A stretch of 38,300 nt of DNA. Source: Bacteroidota bacterium (GTDB taxonomy: Bacteria > Bacteroidota > Bacteroidia > Flavobacteriales > Weeksellaceae). The notes below the pieces were generated by a model. It worked only from the letters and a program-made list of their open reading frames with translations, was not told where the DNA came from and ran no database searches. Position numbers and translations under genes: made by a program. This document shows positions 31,374 through 38,300 of the stretch, one piece after another. Within the stretch, counting starts at the first letter, position 1. Each line of letters starts with the position of its first letter. The stretch is taken from contig JAEZYN010000037.1 of the NCBI GenBank assembly GCA_023419095.1, positions 1-38,300 on the forward strand. The letters are read 5' to 3'.

Positions 31374-32543
31374 ATGTTGATTACAGCCTATTTCAAAAAA
31401 TTCCTTCACAGTTCGCAGTCTTCCGGCATTTTGCTGATTTTTTGCGTTTTTCTTTCATTATTAATTGCAAATTCACCGCTCGCACAAGCCTTCCAGAACT
31501 TACTGGATAAAGACCTTGGCACTGATATTTTCGGTTTGCGGTATCCGCTGAGCATCTGGATTAATGATGGTTTGATGGCGGTTTTCTTCCTGCTCGTCGG
31601 TCTGGAAATAAAACGCGAAATAGTAGAAGGCGAACTTTCAAGTTTTAAAAGCGCGTCACTGCCAATTGTGGCCGCGCTGGGTGGCATGATAGTCCCGGCT
31701 TTGATATATGTAATTTTCAATAATGACACTGAGTACGCAAAAGGCTGGGCGATCCCGATGGCGACGGACATCGCGTTCTCGCTGGCGATACTTTCGCTGT
31801 TGGGGAAAAGAGTTCCGCTCTCACTTAAAATCTTTTTGGCTGCCCTTGCGATCGTGGATGATTTAGGAGCCATCGTCGTAATAGCGCTTTTCTACACCGA
31901 GGAGATTCACGGGATGTACCTTTTGGGAAGTGCGCTGATGGTTTTAGTGCTCGTAATGCTCAATTTTTTCAAGTTTAAAAAACATATTTTCTATATGATT
32001 CCGGGTTTATTGCTGTGGTATTTCATGCATCATTCGGGAATTCACGCGACCATTGCGGGGGTTTTACTCGCATTTACGATTCCGACAAACGTTTCGGAAA
32101 CCCAAATTTCACCTTTAGAAAAACTTGAACAGAAACTGCATTTGCCGGTAAACTTCATCGTGATGCCGCTTTTTGCGTTAGCGAATACGAATATTACATT
32201 CAAAGCCGGAATGGTCGAAGGTCTTTTCAGTTCGCTGGGCTACGGAATTATTTTAGGACTTGTTTTCGGAAAAGTCGTCGGCATCAATCTGTTTTCCTGG
32301 ATTTTCATTAAACTTAAAATCAGTTCGCTGCCCGATAAAAGTAACTGGTCTCAGATGACGGGAACAGGTTTGCTGGCCGGAATCGGTTTTACAATGTCTA
32401 TTTTCATCGCGCTGCTTTCATTTAAAGGACATCCGGAGATTCAGGATGAGGCTAAATTTGCCATATTGGTTGCTTCGGTGATTGCCGGAACTGCAGGCTT
32501 TTTGTTCCTTAAAATATCAGCTAAGGAAAACGTTCAGGATTAA
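31374..32543 (+). CDS. nhaA: Na+/H+ antiporter NhaA
   Basis: The 389-residue inner-membrane protein has about 11-12 hydrophobic segments and the NhaA hallmarks WINDGLMAVFFLLVGLEIKREI, PMATDIAFSLAIL and the ion-binding aspartate pair in AIVDDLGAIVVIALFYT near residue 161. GIGFTMSIFIALLSF marks the C-terminal helices. It exchanges cytoplasmic Na+ for protons. It follows rel in an apparent operon, and its stop codon overlaps that of the convergent brkB gene by 3-4 bases. Confidence 0.96.
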   Translation: MLITAYFKKFLHSSQSSGILLIFCVFLSLLIANSPLAQAFQNLLDKDLGTDIFGLRYPLSIWINDGLMAVFFLLVGLEIKREIVEGELSSFKSASLPIVAALGGMIVPALIYVIFNNDTEYAKGWAIPMATDIAFSLAILSLLGKRVPLSLKIFLAALAIVDDLGAIVVIALFYTEEIHGMYLLGSALMVLVLVMLNFFKFKKHIFYMIPGLLLWYFMHHSGIHATIAGVLLAFTIPTNVSETQISPLEKLEQKLHLPVNFIVMPLFALANTNITFKAGMVEGLFSSLGYGIILGLVFGKVVGINLFSWIFIKLKISSLPDKSNWSQMTGTGLLAGIGFTMSIFIALLSFKGHPEIQDEAKFAILVASVIAGTAGFLFLKISAKENVQD

Positions 32544-33535
32544 AATTTCAGCGTTTGCGTGCTGGACGAATCCTCCAGTTCCGGCAAAATTGCAGGATCA
32601 ATGTGCTGTGCATTGGCTTTCATTTCATCTGCGATCATTTTCTCAACGCGTACTTTCTTGATGGCTATATTCAGCTCATTGCCCAGCAGAATGAGTATAA
32701 TATTAATATTTACCCAAACCATAACCAGAATAATGGTTCCGATCGAGCCGTAAATCACGTTGTAGCGGGCAAAATTGCGCACATAAATCGCGAAGATATA
32801 GGTGAGCAAAACAAACAGAACTGTGGTGAGCACGGCGCCCGGCAAAGCCTGTTTAAAAGAAGTGATTTTCAGGCAGCCAACCCAATAAAAAAGCGCCAGT
32901 AAGATCAGGTAAAACACTGGGAATGAAATAAATCCGATGATGCGCGTCATGTTTTTTACGAGCCAGGAAATATTGATTTCGGGCGTGAAAAGTTTAAGCA
33001 CAACTTCACTGTAATAGACGCCGAAAAGCGAAGCGATTACAAGGACTACAAACGCGATCGTAATTCCGAAAGCCACCAGATATTCCTTTACGACACCGCG
33101 CTGCAGGTTGGTATTCAGATTAAATCCGTTGATAAGCGAATGCGTTCCGTTCACCGCGAATATCATCGCGAAAATGATCGTCAGGTTACTGATGTTCTTC
33201 ATATTCGGCAGGATGAACGTGTTGATGTAGCCCGTCACATCCTTTTGTATGTGCGCCGGAAAAATATTGAGCATCAGAACATCGAAAATATAGAACTGAA
33301 GTTTATCGTAGTGCGGAAGATTAGGCAACACCGAAAGCAGAAACAGAATAAACGGGAAAAGGCTAAGGAAAAAACTCCACGAAATGCTCGCTGCGCTGCG
33401 GCCGATCTGCATTTTAAAAACGCCCTGCCCATAAATTTCGAACATTTTCCACAGAGAGATGCCCAGAAACGGAATGTGCAGATCGTCGAGATAGTCGTGG
33501 ATTCGGAGGAGGAATTTAGGAGTTTTAAGGCCCAT
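32540..33535 (-). CDS. YihY/BrkB-family inner-membrane protein
   Basis: The 331-residue protein has about six transmembrane segments and the family motifs ASISWSFFLSLFPFILFLLS, NGTHSLINGFNLN, and the closing segment ARYNVIYGSIGTIILVMVWV followed by a hydrophobic LLGNELN helix. The old name ribonuclease BN is wrong for this family; its function is unsettled. Start 33535 (MGLKTPKFLLRIH) is preferred over an in-frame start 40 codons upstream, because that extension would overlap rlmH and the -7 element at 33554-33561. It is divergent from rlmH across only 30 bases. Confidence 0.9.
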   Translation of the reverse strand: MGLKTPKFLLRIHDYLDDLHIPFLGISLWKMFEIYGQGVFKMQIGRSAASISWSFFLSLFPFILFLLSVLPNLPHYDKLQFYIFDVLMLNIFPAHIQKDVTGYINTFILPNMKNISNLTIIFAMIFAVNGTHSLINGFNLNTNLQRGVVKEYLVAFGITIAFVVLVIASLFGVYYSEVVLKLFTPEINISWLVKNMTRIIGFISFPVFYLILLALFYWVGCLKITSFKQALPGAVLTTVLFVLLTYIFAIYVRNFARYNVIYGSIGTIILVMVWVNINIILILLGNELNIAIKKVRVEKMIADEMKANAQHIDPAILPELEDSSSTQTLKF

Positions 33536-33540
33536 TAATC

Positions 33541-33548
33541 TATATTTG
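33541..33548 (+). promoter_or_regulatory. -7 element for rlmH
   Basis: TATATTTG matches TAnnTTTG and ends 17 bases before the rlmH ATG. No clear TTG at -33, which would lie inside brkB. Confidence 0.55.
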
Positions 33549-33553
33549 CACCT

Positions 33554-33561
33554 CAAAGGTA
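33554..33561 (-). promoter_or_regulatory. -7 element for the brkB gene
   Basis: The minus strand reads TACCTTTG, a match to TAnnTTTG, 18 bases before the brkB ATG. It lies back to back with the rlmH element, 5 bases apart. Confidence 0.5.
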
Positions 33562-33565
33562 AGAA

Positions 33566-34039
33566 ATGAGAATCAATTTGGTCTGCATCGGCAAAACCGA
33601 CGACAAAGAAATCGCCAGCCTTATAAATTATTACCAAAACCGCTTGCCGCGGCATTGGAACTTCGAACTGACCGAAATTCCCGATGTGAAAAACGCGCGC
33701 AATCTCACGCCGGAACTGTTAAAAAAAGAAGAAGCCAAACTTCTCCTCTCGCAAACTGAAAGTACTGATCTGGTAGTTTTGCTGGATGAAAAGGGAAAGC
33801 AGTTCACCAGCCGTGAATTCGCCACCAATATTGACCACTGGATGAATTCTGCGGTGAAAAAAGTCTCGCTGTTCATCGGTGGCGCATACGGATTTTCACC
33901 TGAAATTTACCAGCGCGCAAATTTGCAGATCTCACTGAGCAAAATGACGTTTACACACCAGATGATCCGGCTCTTCATCGTGGAACAGCTTTATCGCGCA
34001 GACCAGATTCTGCAGGGAAAACCGTATCATAATGATTAA
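33566..34039 (+). CDS. rlmH: 23S rRNA (pseudouridine1915-N3)-methyltransferase
   Basis: This 157-residue SPOUT methyltransferase starts MRINLVCIGKT and has LVVLLDEKGKQFTSREFA, the SAM-binding LFIGGAYGFSP loop and the C-terminal signature FTHQMIRLFIVEQLYRA followed by GKPYHND. It methylates pseudouridine 1915 of helix 69 in the assembled 70S ribosome. Full length for the family. Divergent from brkB. Confidence 0.97.
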   Translation: MRINLVCIGKTDDKEIASLINYYQNRLPRHWNFELTEIPDVKNARNLTPELLKKEEAKLLLSQTESTDLVVLLDEKGKQFTSREFATNIDHWMNSAVKKVSLFIGGAYGFSPEIYQRANLQISLSKMTFTHQMIRLFIVEQLYRADQILQGKPYHND

Positions 34040-34168
34040 ACGGTTGCCAGGTAGATTACAAAAATTTAAATTTTAGAATAAATAGATTCAAAGCCGAAAA
34101 TCATAAATCTCACCTCTGAAAATTGAAATCTCCTGCTTCGCCATACTGCGAATCACCTCTGATTTCCT

Positions 34169-34176
34169 TACTTTTG
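34169..34176 (+). promoter_or_regulatory. -7 element directly before the HipA-like start codon
   Basis: TACTTTTG matches TAnnTTTG and ends 5 bases before the ATG at 34182. At usual spacing the transcript would begin within 0-3 bases of the ATG. No TTG at -33 (CTG at 34146-34148). Confidence 0.5.
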
Positions 34177-34181
34177 AACTT

Positions 34182-34958
34182 ATGGATTTATCTTTAAGGA
34201 CTGTCACAGTCATGCGCTACATACTTCCGCTGCGCGAAGGCGGCTCACTGCCCGCGCTGGCCGAGGCGGATGACGATTTCAAGTATGTCTTAAAATTCCG
34301 CGGTGGCGGACACGGCGTGAAAATGCTGATTTCCGAACTTTTGGGTGGCAAAATTGCGGAAGTTTTGGGTTTGAAGATTCCCGAACTCGTATTTGCAAAC
34401 CTCGATGTGGATTTCGGTCGTACGGAGGCTGATGAAGAAATCCAGGATCTTCTTAAATTTTCGGAAGGTCTGAACCTGGCGCTCCATTTCCTCTCCGGCG
34501 CCATCTCTTACGACGCGTCTGTTAAAGTGGATCCGCTGCTCGCATCGAAAATTGTCTGGCTAGACGCGTTTATTACGAATATTGACCGGACGCATAAAAA
34601 TACCAATCTGCTTTTGTGGCATAAGGAACTGTGGGTGATCGATAACGGTGCATCGTTTTTTTTCCATCACTCTTGGATGAATTTTGAAAAACATGCGTTA
34701 AGCCCGTTCGCTTACGTGAAAGATCATGTACTTCTGTCACAGGCAACGATGCTGGATGAAGCTGATGCATTCGCCAAATCGGTTTTGAATGAAAATATTC
34801 TGCGGGAAATTGTAGACCTGATTCCGCCTGACTGGCTCTTCTGGCGCGACACTGAAGATTCTCCGGAAGAAATTAAAGATGTTTATTTTAATTTTCTGAA
34901 GACCCGTCTCGAAAACTCGTCTAACTTTGTAAATGAAGCAAAAAATGCAAGAGCTTAA
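34182..34958 (+). CDS. HipA-like kinase-domain protein (HipA_2 type)
   Basis: The 258-residue protein starts LRTVTVMRYILPLREGGSLP, the typical opening of this family, which supports ATG 34182. K38 in YVLKFRGGGHG is the likely ATP-binding lysine. D135 and N140 in ITNIDRTHKNTNLL match the catalytic DxxxxN loop of HipA, and D154 in VIDNGAS matches the metal-binding aspartate. All kinase residues seem intact. It lacks HipA's N-terminal subdomain, and no HipB-type antitoxin is adjacent. Instead it overlaps a DUF3037 gene by 26 bases. By analogy it may phosphorylate a protein or tRNA synthetase; the target is unknown. Confidence 0.85.
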   Translation: MDLSLRTVTVMRYILPLREGGSLPALAEADDDFKYVLKFRGGGHGVKMLISELLGGKIAEVLGLKIPELVFANLDVDFGRTEADEEIQDLLKFSEGLNLALHFLSGAISYDASVKVDPLLASKIVWLDAFITNIDRTHKNTNLLLWHKELWVIDNGASFFFHHSWMNFEKHALSPFAYVKDHVLLSQATMLDEADAFAKSVLNENILREIVDLIPPDWLFWRDTEDSPEEIKDVYFNFLKTRLENSSNFVNEAKNARA

Positions 34959-35328
34959 AATTTACGAATACGCCGTCATCAGGCTTGTTCCCAAAGTCGA
35001 GCGCGAAGAATTTTTCAATATCGGTCTCGTGATGTTTTCAAAAAAGGAAAAGTACATTCGTGCCGAATTTCATCTTTGTCCGAAAAAATTTGAGCTGATG
35101 CATTCAAAGCTTGATTACGAGGATGTGAAGAAAAACCTGGAAAATTTCAACCATGTTGCCAATGGCGAAAAAGCCGGCGGTGAAATTGCGGGGTTTGATA
35201 TTCCCGAAAGATTCCGCTGGCTGACCGCCGTGAGAAGCTCAGTTATACAGACGTCGCGGCCGCATCCTGGCAAAACGACAGATCTGGATAAGACTTTTGA
35301 AAGACTGTTCGAGGAATTGGTGAAATAA
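34933..35328 (+). CDS. DUF3037 domain-containing protein, partner of the HipA-like kinase
   Basis: The 131-residue cytoplasmic protein begins with KIYEYAVIRLVPKVEREEFFNIGLVMFSK, the DUF3037 signature, followed by AEFHLCPKKFELMHSKLDYE and the C-terminal SVIQTSRPHPGKTTDLDKTFERLFEEL. No known catalytic motif or DNA-binding domain is seen. It starts inside the upstream kinase gene (ATG 34933, or 34945 as alternative), so the two are translationally coupled. DUF3037 next to HipA_2-type kinases is, as I recall, a repeated arrangement in many bacteria; its role is not described. Confidence 0.85.
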   Translation: MKQKMQELKIYEYAVIRLVPKVEREEFFNIGLVMFSKKEKYIRAEFHLCPKKFELMHSKLDYEDVKKNLENFNHVANGEKAGGEIAGFDIPERFRWLTAVRSSVIQTSRPHPGKTTDLDKTFERLFEELVK

Positions 35329-35369
35329 ACTCACTGTACATCAGCACCTTGCAAATACAAATTTCTTTT

Positions 35370-37697
35370 CTAAATTTTCGTCAGCTTCGCAAACTTTAAA
35401 ATCAAATTCTTCTCACCTTCGTGCTGGAATTTAACTTTAGCTTTAATGTTCTGCGGATCTGTCCCGTCTAAAAACATCACCTCGCCCACTCCGAACCGGT
35501 CATGACGCACCTGATCGCCAACTTCGATATTTTCTGATGAAGCGCCACTCGGATTGATAATTCTCGCGGTAGCAACAGGTCTCAGATTTTGCGGCGGTGG
35601 TTTCGGCTCGCTGCGTTCAATGGTTTTCTTCTCTGATTTCTTAATAAATGATCTCGGTTCTGATGGGTGATCATCAAAAATATTTGATTTTAAGCCTGAA
35701 TGGTTCACAAATCTGCTTTCCACGGCCGGATTGATGAATTCCAGATATTGCGAATCGACCTCACTCAGAAACCGCGAAGGTTCAGCGTCCGTGATTTTTC
35801 CCCACTGAAAACGCGAAATCGCGTATGAAAAATAGGCTTGTTTTTCGGCGCGTGTGAGTGCCACGTAGAACAGACGCCTTTCCTCTTCTATTTCCTCGCG
35901 TGTGGATGAACTCATAAAACTTGGAAACAGGTTTTCTTCAAGCCCAACCAGATGTACAACCGGAAATTCCAACCCTTTTGAAAGGTGAATCGTCATCAGC
36001 GAAACCTGATCGCCCGTATCATATTTGCCATTTTGAGTATCTGCAGACAGCGCAATATTTTCCAGAAAGCCGGAAAGAGACGGGTCACCGTCTTCGAGTT
36101 GCTGCTGTTCTTCGATGTAGCCCTGCATTGAGTTCATCAGTTCCTGTACGTTTTCTACGCGCGAAATACCTTCGGGCGTCTGGTCGTCTTTTAAGACTTT
36201 AATGAGTCCACTGCGCTTCGCCACTTCCATAGCAACAGTGTACGCGTTTTCGGTTTTGAGCATTACCTGAAACGCCTTTATCATGGCCCAAAAATCTGAA
36301 AGTTTGGTCAGGATTCCGTTATTCAATCCTAATTCCGGCGCATAATGCCCAAGATTTCCAAGAACTTCAGTTATGGCTACACTTTTTTTATCCGCAAAAA
36401 CAGTGAGTTTATTTTGAGTTGTTTCGCCAATTCCGCGTGCAGGATAATTAATAATTCTGCTCAGTGCCTCGGAATCATTTTCATTGACGAGCAAGCGTAA
36501 ATAAGCAATCAGATCTTTTACCTCTTTACGCTGATAAAAAGACAAACCGCCAAAAACACGGTAAGGAATATTCTTGCGCCGTAAAGCATCTTCGAATGCC
36601 CGCGTCTGTGAATTGGTACGGTAAAGTATCGCAAAATCACTGAATCTGCGTTGCAGTGAATTGTGTTGCTCCCAAATATTGGATGCGACAAAATTGGCCT
36701 CATCCGCATCCGAAAGCGAGCGGTAAACCTTGATTTTATCTCCTTCTTCGTTATCGCTGAATACATTCTTTTTAAACTGCTGTACGTTTTTGGAGATGAC
36801 GACATTCGCCGCATTCACAATATTCTGGGTGGAACGGTAATTCTGCTCCAGTGAAACTGTGACGGCGTCAGGATAATCTTTTTTAAAGTTTAAAATATTA
36901 AAAATGTTCGCACCGCGGAATGAATAGATCGATTGCGCATCATCTCCCACGACACAAATGTTTTCAAATTTAGAAGCCAAGGCTTTCACGATAAGGTACT
37001 GCGAATGGTTGGTATCCTGGTACTCGTCCACCAGAATATAGCGGAAACGATCCTGGTATTTTGCAAGAACTTCAGGAAAACGCGTCAACAACTCGTTGGT
37101 TCTCAGCAGCAAATCATCGAAATCCATCGCACCGTTGCGATAGCACGCATCCACGTATTTCGCGTAGATCGCACCCATGTGCTTCATATTGGCACGTTCG
37201 TCACTTTCAATGAGTTCGGGATTGCTATAATAGGCTTTTACTGTGATCAGATTGTTTTTGTAGCTTGAAATGCGCGCCTGCACTTTTTTAGGTTTGTAAA
37301 GATCGGCATCAATGCTCAGATCTTTCAGGACTTTCCGCAGGACATTCAGCGAGTCCTGAGAATCATAGATCGTGAAATTGGAGGGAAAGCCGAGATAATG
37401 CGCTTCGCTGCGTAAAATTCTGGCAAAAACCGAGTGAAATGTTCCCATCCAAAGAGAGCGCGCCTCACTCTGCCCTACCACTTTTGCGATCCTTTCTTTC
37501 ATTTCTTTCGCCGCTTTATTGGTAAACGTCAGCGCCAGAATATTGAACGGATCCACGAGATTGGTGATCAAATGAGCGATACGCATGGTGAGCACACGCG
37601 TTTTGCCGGAACCCGCGCCCGCAAGCACCATCAGCGGGCCTTCAAGCGTGGTAACCGCTTCATATTGAGCTTCATTCAATCCTTTTAAGTAATCCAT
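35370..37697 (-). CDS. pcrA: UvrD/PcrA-type superfamily 1A DNA helicase
   Basis: The 775-residue ATP-dependent 3'-5' helicase has Q-motif LNEAQYEAV, Walker A AGAGSGKTRVLT (27-33), FTNKAAKEMKER, Walker B ILVDEYQDTNHSQY, VVGDDAQSIYSFRGA, LEQNYRST, LYRTNSQTRAFED, MTIHLSKGLEFPVV and YVALTRAEKQAYFS. The C-terminal ~50 residues (GDQVRHDRFGVGEV to the end) are the Tudor-like RNA polymerase-binding fold of UvrD/PcrA. It acts in nucleotide excision repair, mismatch repair and replication-fork maintenance. It is convergent with the DUF3037 gene (41-base gap) and has a full promoter. Confidence 0.96.
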   Translation of the reverse strand: MDYLKGLNEAQYEAVTTLEGPLMVLAGAGSGKTRVLTMRIAHLITNLVDPFNILALTFTNKAAKEMKERIAKVVGQSEARSLWMGTFHSVFARILRSEAHYLGFPSNFTIYDSQDSLNVLRKVLKDLSIDADLYKPKKVQARISSYKNNLITVKAYYSNPELIESDERANMKHMGAIYAKYVDACYRNGAMDFDDLLLRTNELLTRFPEVLAKYQDRFRYILVDEYQDTNHSQYLIVKALASKFENICVVGDDAQSIYSFRGANIFNILNFKKDYPDAVTVSLEQNYRSTQNIVNAANVVISKNVQQFKKNVFSDNEEGDKIKVYRSLSDADEANFVASNIWEQHNSLQRRFSDFAILYRTNSQTRAFEDALRRKNIPYRVFGGLSFYQRKEVKDLIAYLRLLVNENDSEALSRIINYPARGIGETTQNKLTVFADKKSVAITEVLGNLGHYAPELGLNNGILTKLSDFWAMIKAFQVMLKTENAYTVAMEVAKRSGLIKVLKDDQTPEGISRVENVQELMNSMQGYIEEQQQLEDGDPSLSGFLENIALSADTQNGKYDTGDQVSLMTIHLSKGLEFPVVHLVGLEENLFPSFMSSSTREEIEEERRLFYVALTRAEKQAYFSYAISRFQWGKITDAEPSRFLSEVDSQYLEFINPAVESRFVNHSGLKSNIFDDHPSEPRSFIKKSEKKTIERSEPKPPPQNLRPVATARIINPSGASSENIEVGDQVRHDRFGVGEVMFLDGTDPQNIKAKVKFQHEGEKNLILKFAKLTKI

Positions 37698-37719
37698 CAG
37701 GGCAAAAAAATTTGGGACA

Positions 37720-37749
37720 CAAATTTAGTGAATTATAAACGGAAGCCAA
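37720..37749 (-). promoter_or_regulatory. Promoter of the UvrD/PcrA gene
   Basis: On the minus strand TTG (37749-37747), a 19-bp spacer and TAAATTTG (37727-37720) match the Bacteroidota promoter, 22 bases before the ATG at 37697. Confidence 0.7.
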
Positions 37750-37799
37750 AGTGAATTTGACCACATTAGCCAGCAGTTTTTAATTCAAATTTAAAATAG

Positions 37800-37821
37800 A
37801 AAAAGCCCCAAAATGGAGCTT
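37800..37821 (-). terminator. Intrinsic terminator after the cold-shock gene
   Basis: On the minus strand an 8-bp stem with one T-G wobble (37821-37814 with 37810-37803) closes a TTT loop and continues into a T run (37804-37800). It lies 35 bases past the stop codon of the gene at 37857. Confidence 0.8.
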
Positions 37822-37856
37822 GAACTATATTTAATACAGAATAATCTGCAAATATA

Positions 37857-38291
37857 TTATTTCACGATCTGAATATTGACCGCAGAGAAACCTTTAGGTG
37901 ACCTTTCCTTTTCGAAGGAAACTTTGTTGCCTTTTTTCACCTGGTGCGCGCAATTGTTTTCGTGGAAGAAAATATTTTCCTGCGAACCCGCTTCTGTGAT
38001 AAATCCATAACCTTTGTCGCTAAGGAAAGTTACGATGCCTGTTTTCACGGTTTCTTCCGCCTCGATGGGCGCCGCTCCCAGCTGAATATCGTCCAGGTTG
38101 ATGCCCTCACGATCCTGCTGATCCGGTGGCGTAGACGTCAGCTGTCCGTTCGCGTCCACATAAAGAAACATTTCATCCAGGCTTTTACCTTTGTTGTTAT
38201 TGGTTTTGCGCTCTTCGCGTTTTGCCGATTTCTCCTTTAGTTTCTGTTGTTTTTTCTTAAAGTTTTCTTTTTTTGAAAAAGAATCTGCCAT
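37857..38291 (-). CDS. Cold-shock-domain protein with basic N-terminal extension
   Basis: The 144-residue protein ends in a cold-shock domain (about 82-144): TGIVTFLSDKGYGFITE with RNP1 KGYGFI, NIFFHENN as RNP2, and KKGNKVSFEKERSPKGFSAV. The first ~35 residues are strongly Lys/Arg/Glu-rich and helical, followed by an acidic linker (INLDDIQLGAAPIEAEE). Such extended CSD proteins are common in Bacteroidota and bind single-stranded nucleic acid, probably as RNA chaperones. The start ATG is 9 bases from the window edge, so its promoter is not visible. Confidence 0.92.
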   Translation of the reverse strand: MADSFSKKENFKKKQQKLKEKSAKREERKTNNNKGKSLDEMFLYVDANGQLTSTPPDQQDREGINLDDIQLGAAPIEAEETVKTGIVTFLSDKGYGFITEAGSQENIFFHENNCAHQVKKGNKVSFEKERSPKGFSAVNIQIVK

Positions 38292-38300
38292 AAATTATAT

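Noticed and set aside
31406..31873. A 155-codon minus-strand open frame inside nhaA
   Set aside because: It is the shadow of codon bias in nhaA; the plus-strand product is fully conserved.
33536..33655. A longer brkB starting at 33655 (40 extra codons)
   Set aside because: The extension overlaps rlmH in antisense and covers both -7 elements; the family start fits MGLKTPKFLL at 33535.
34061..34074. Perfect 14-bp palindrome AAAATTTAAATTTT after rlmH
   Set aside because: It is pure A/T in an AT-rich gap, with no stable hairpin and no T tail pattern of a terminator, so likely low-complexity sequence.
34182..35328. A classical hipBA toxin-antitoxin operon
   Set aside because: There is no HTH HipB gene upstream, the kinase lacks HipA's N-terminal subdomain, and the partner is DUF3037 and downstream.
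1..38300. Search for CRISPR arrays, tRNA/rRNA genes, insertion sequences, integrases or phage genes
   Set aside because: No regularly spaced identical repeats, cloverleaf-like sequences, transposase motifs or phage structural genes were recognised by eye on either strand.

Overview
The window comes from a member of the Bacteroidota, class Flavobacteriia. Gene content and style fit the Weeksellaceae (Chryseobacterium/Kaistella-like), although the genus is an inference. The signs are a SusC/SusD pair, a protein with a type IX secretion C-terminal sorting domain, almost no Shine-Dalgarno sequences, moderately low GC, and many copies of the Bacteroidota promoter (-33 TTG, about 20 bp, -7 TAnnTTTG).

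Layout. 1-265 (-): N-terminus of a gamma-glutamyltransferase, cut by the window edge. 426-1388 (+): SDR-type L-threonine dehydrogenase. 1718-3319 (+): large secreted type IX substrate. 3450-4815 (+): ribosomal operon rpsF-rpsR-rplI, whose last gap carries two unusual degenerate 7-bp repeat arrays. 4919-6316 (+): CLC chloride transporter, convergent with a membrane-anchored glutamate synthase-like enzyme (6333-7853, -). 7948-19108 (-): a complete polysaccharide utilisation locus, read SusC, SusD, LamG lipoprotein, two tandem GH144-type lipoproteins, serine esterase, GH3 beta-glucosidase. 19298-21273 (+): DUF4197, DUF493 and a TIGR01777 epimerase. 21291-24141 (-): glutaminyl cyclase, an unknown secreted protein, deoxynucleoside kinase, ArsC-like reductase. 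24253-25869 (+): M1 peptidase. 25882-28430 (-): PBP4 (dacB) followed by an orphan histidine kinase. 28574-29011 (+): small unknown protein. 29154-32543 (+): Rel (p)ppGpp enzyme and NhaA. 32540-33535 (-): YihY/BrkB membrane protein, divergent from rlmH (33566-34039, +). 34182-35328 (+): overlapping HipA-like kinase and DUF3037 genes. 35370-37697 (-): UvrD/PcrA helicase. 37857-38291 (-): cold-shock-domain protein.

How the genes work together. The PUL has the parts to bind a glucan at the surface (SusD, LamG protein), import it (SusC), cut it (two GH144 paralogues), remove ester groups (esterase) and finish to glucose (GH3). GH144 together with GH3 points to beta-1,2-glucan (sophoro-oligosaccharides, possibly bacterial osmoregulated or cyclic glucans). 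No regulator gene is encoded next to it.

Most of the rest is housekeeping. The parts that deserve most attention are the HipA-like kinase/DUF3037 pair, which has no HipB-type antitoxin and may be translated from a nearly leaderless mRNA; the heptad arrays before rplI; a probable flavobacterial REP-type repeat inside the PUL; and the back-to-back -7 elements between brkB and rlmH. No tRNA, rRNA, CRISPR array, prophage or insertion sequence was seen.
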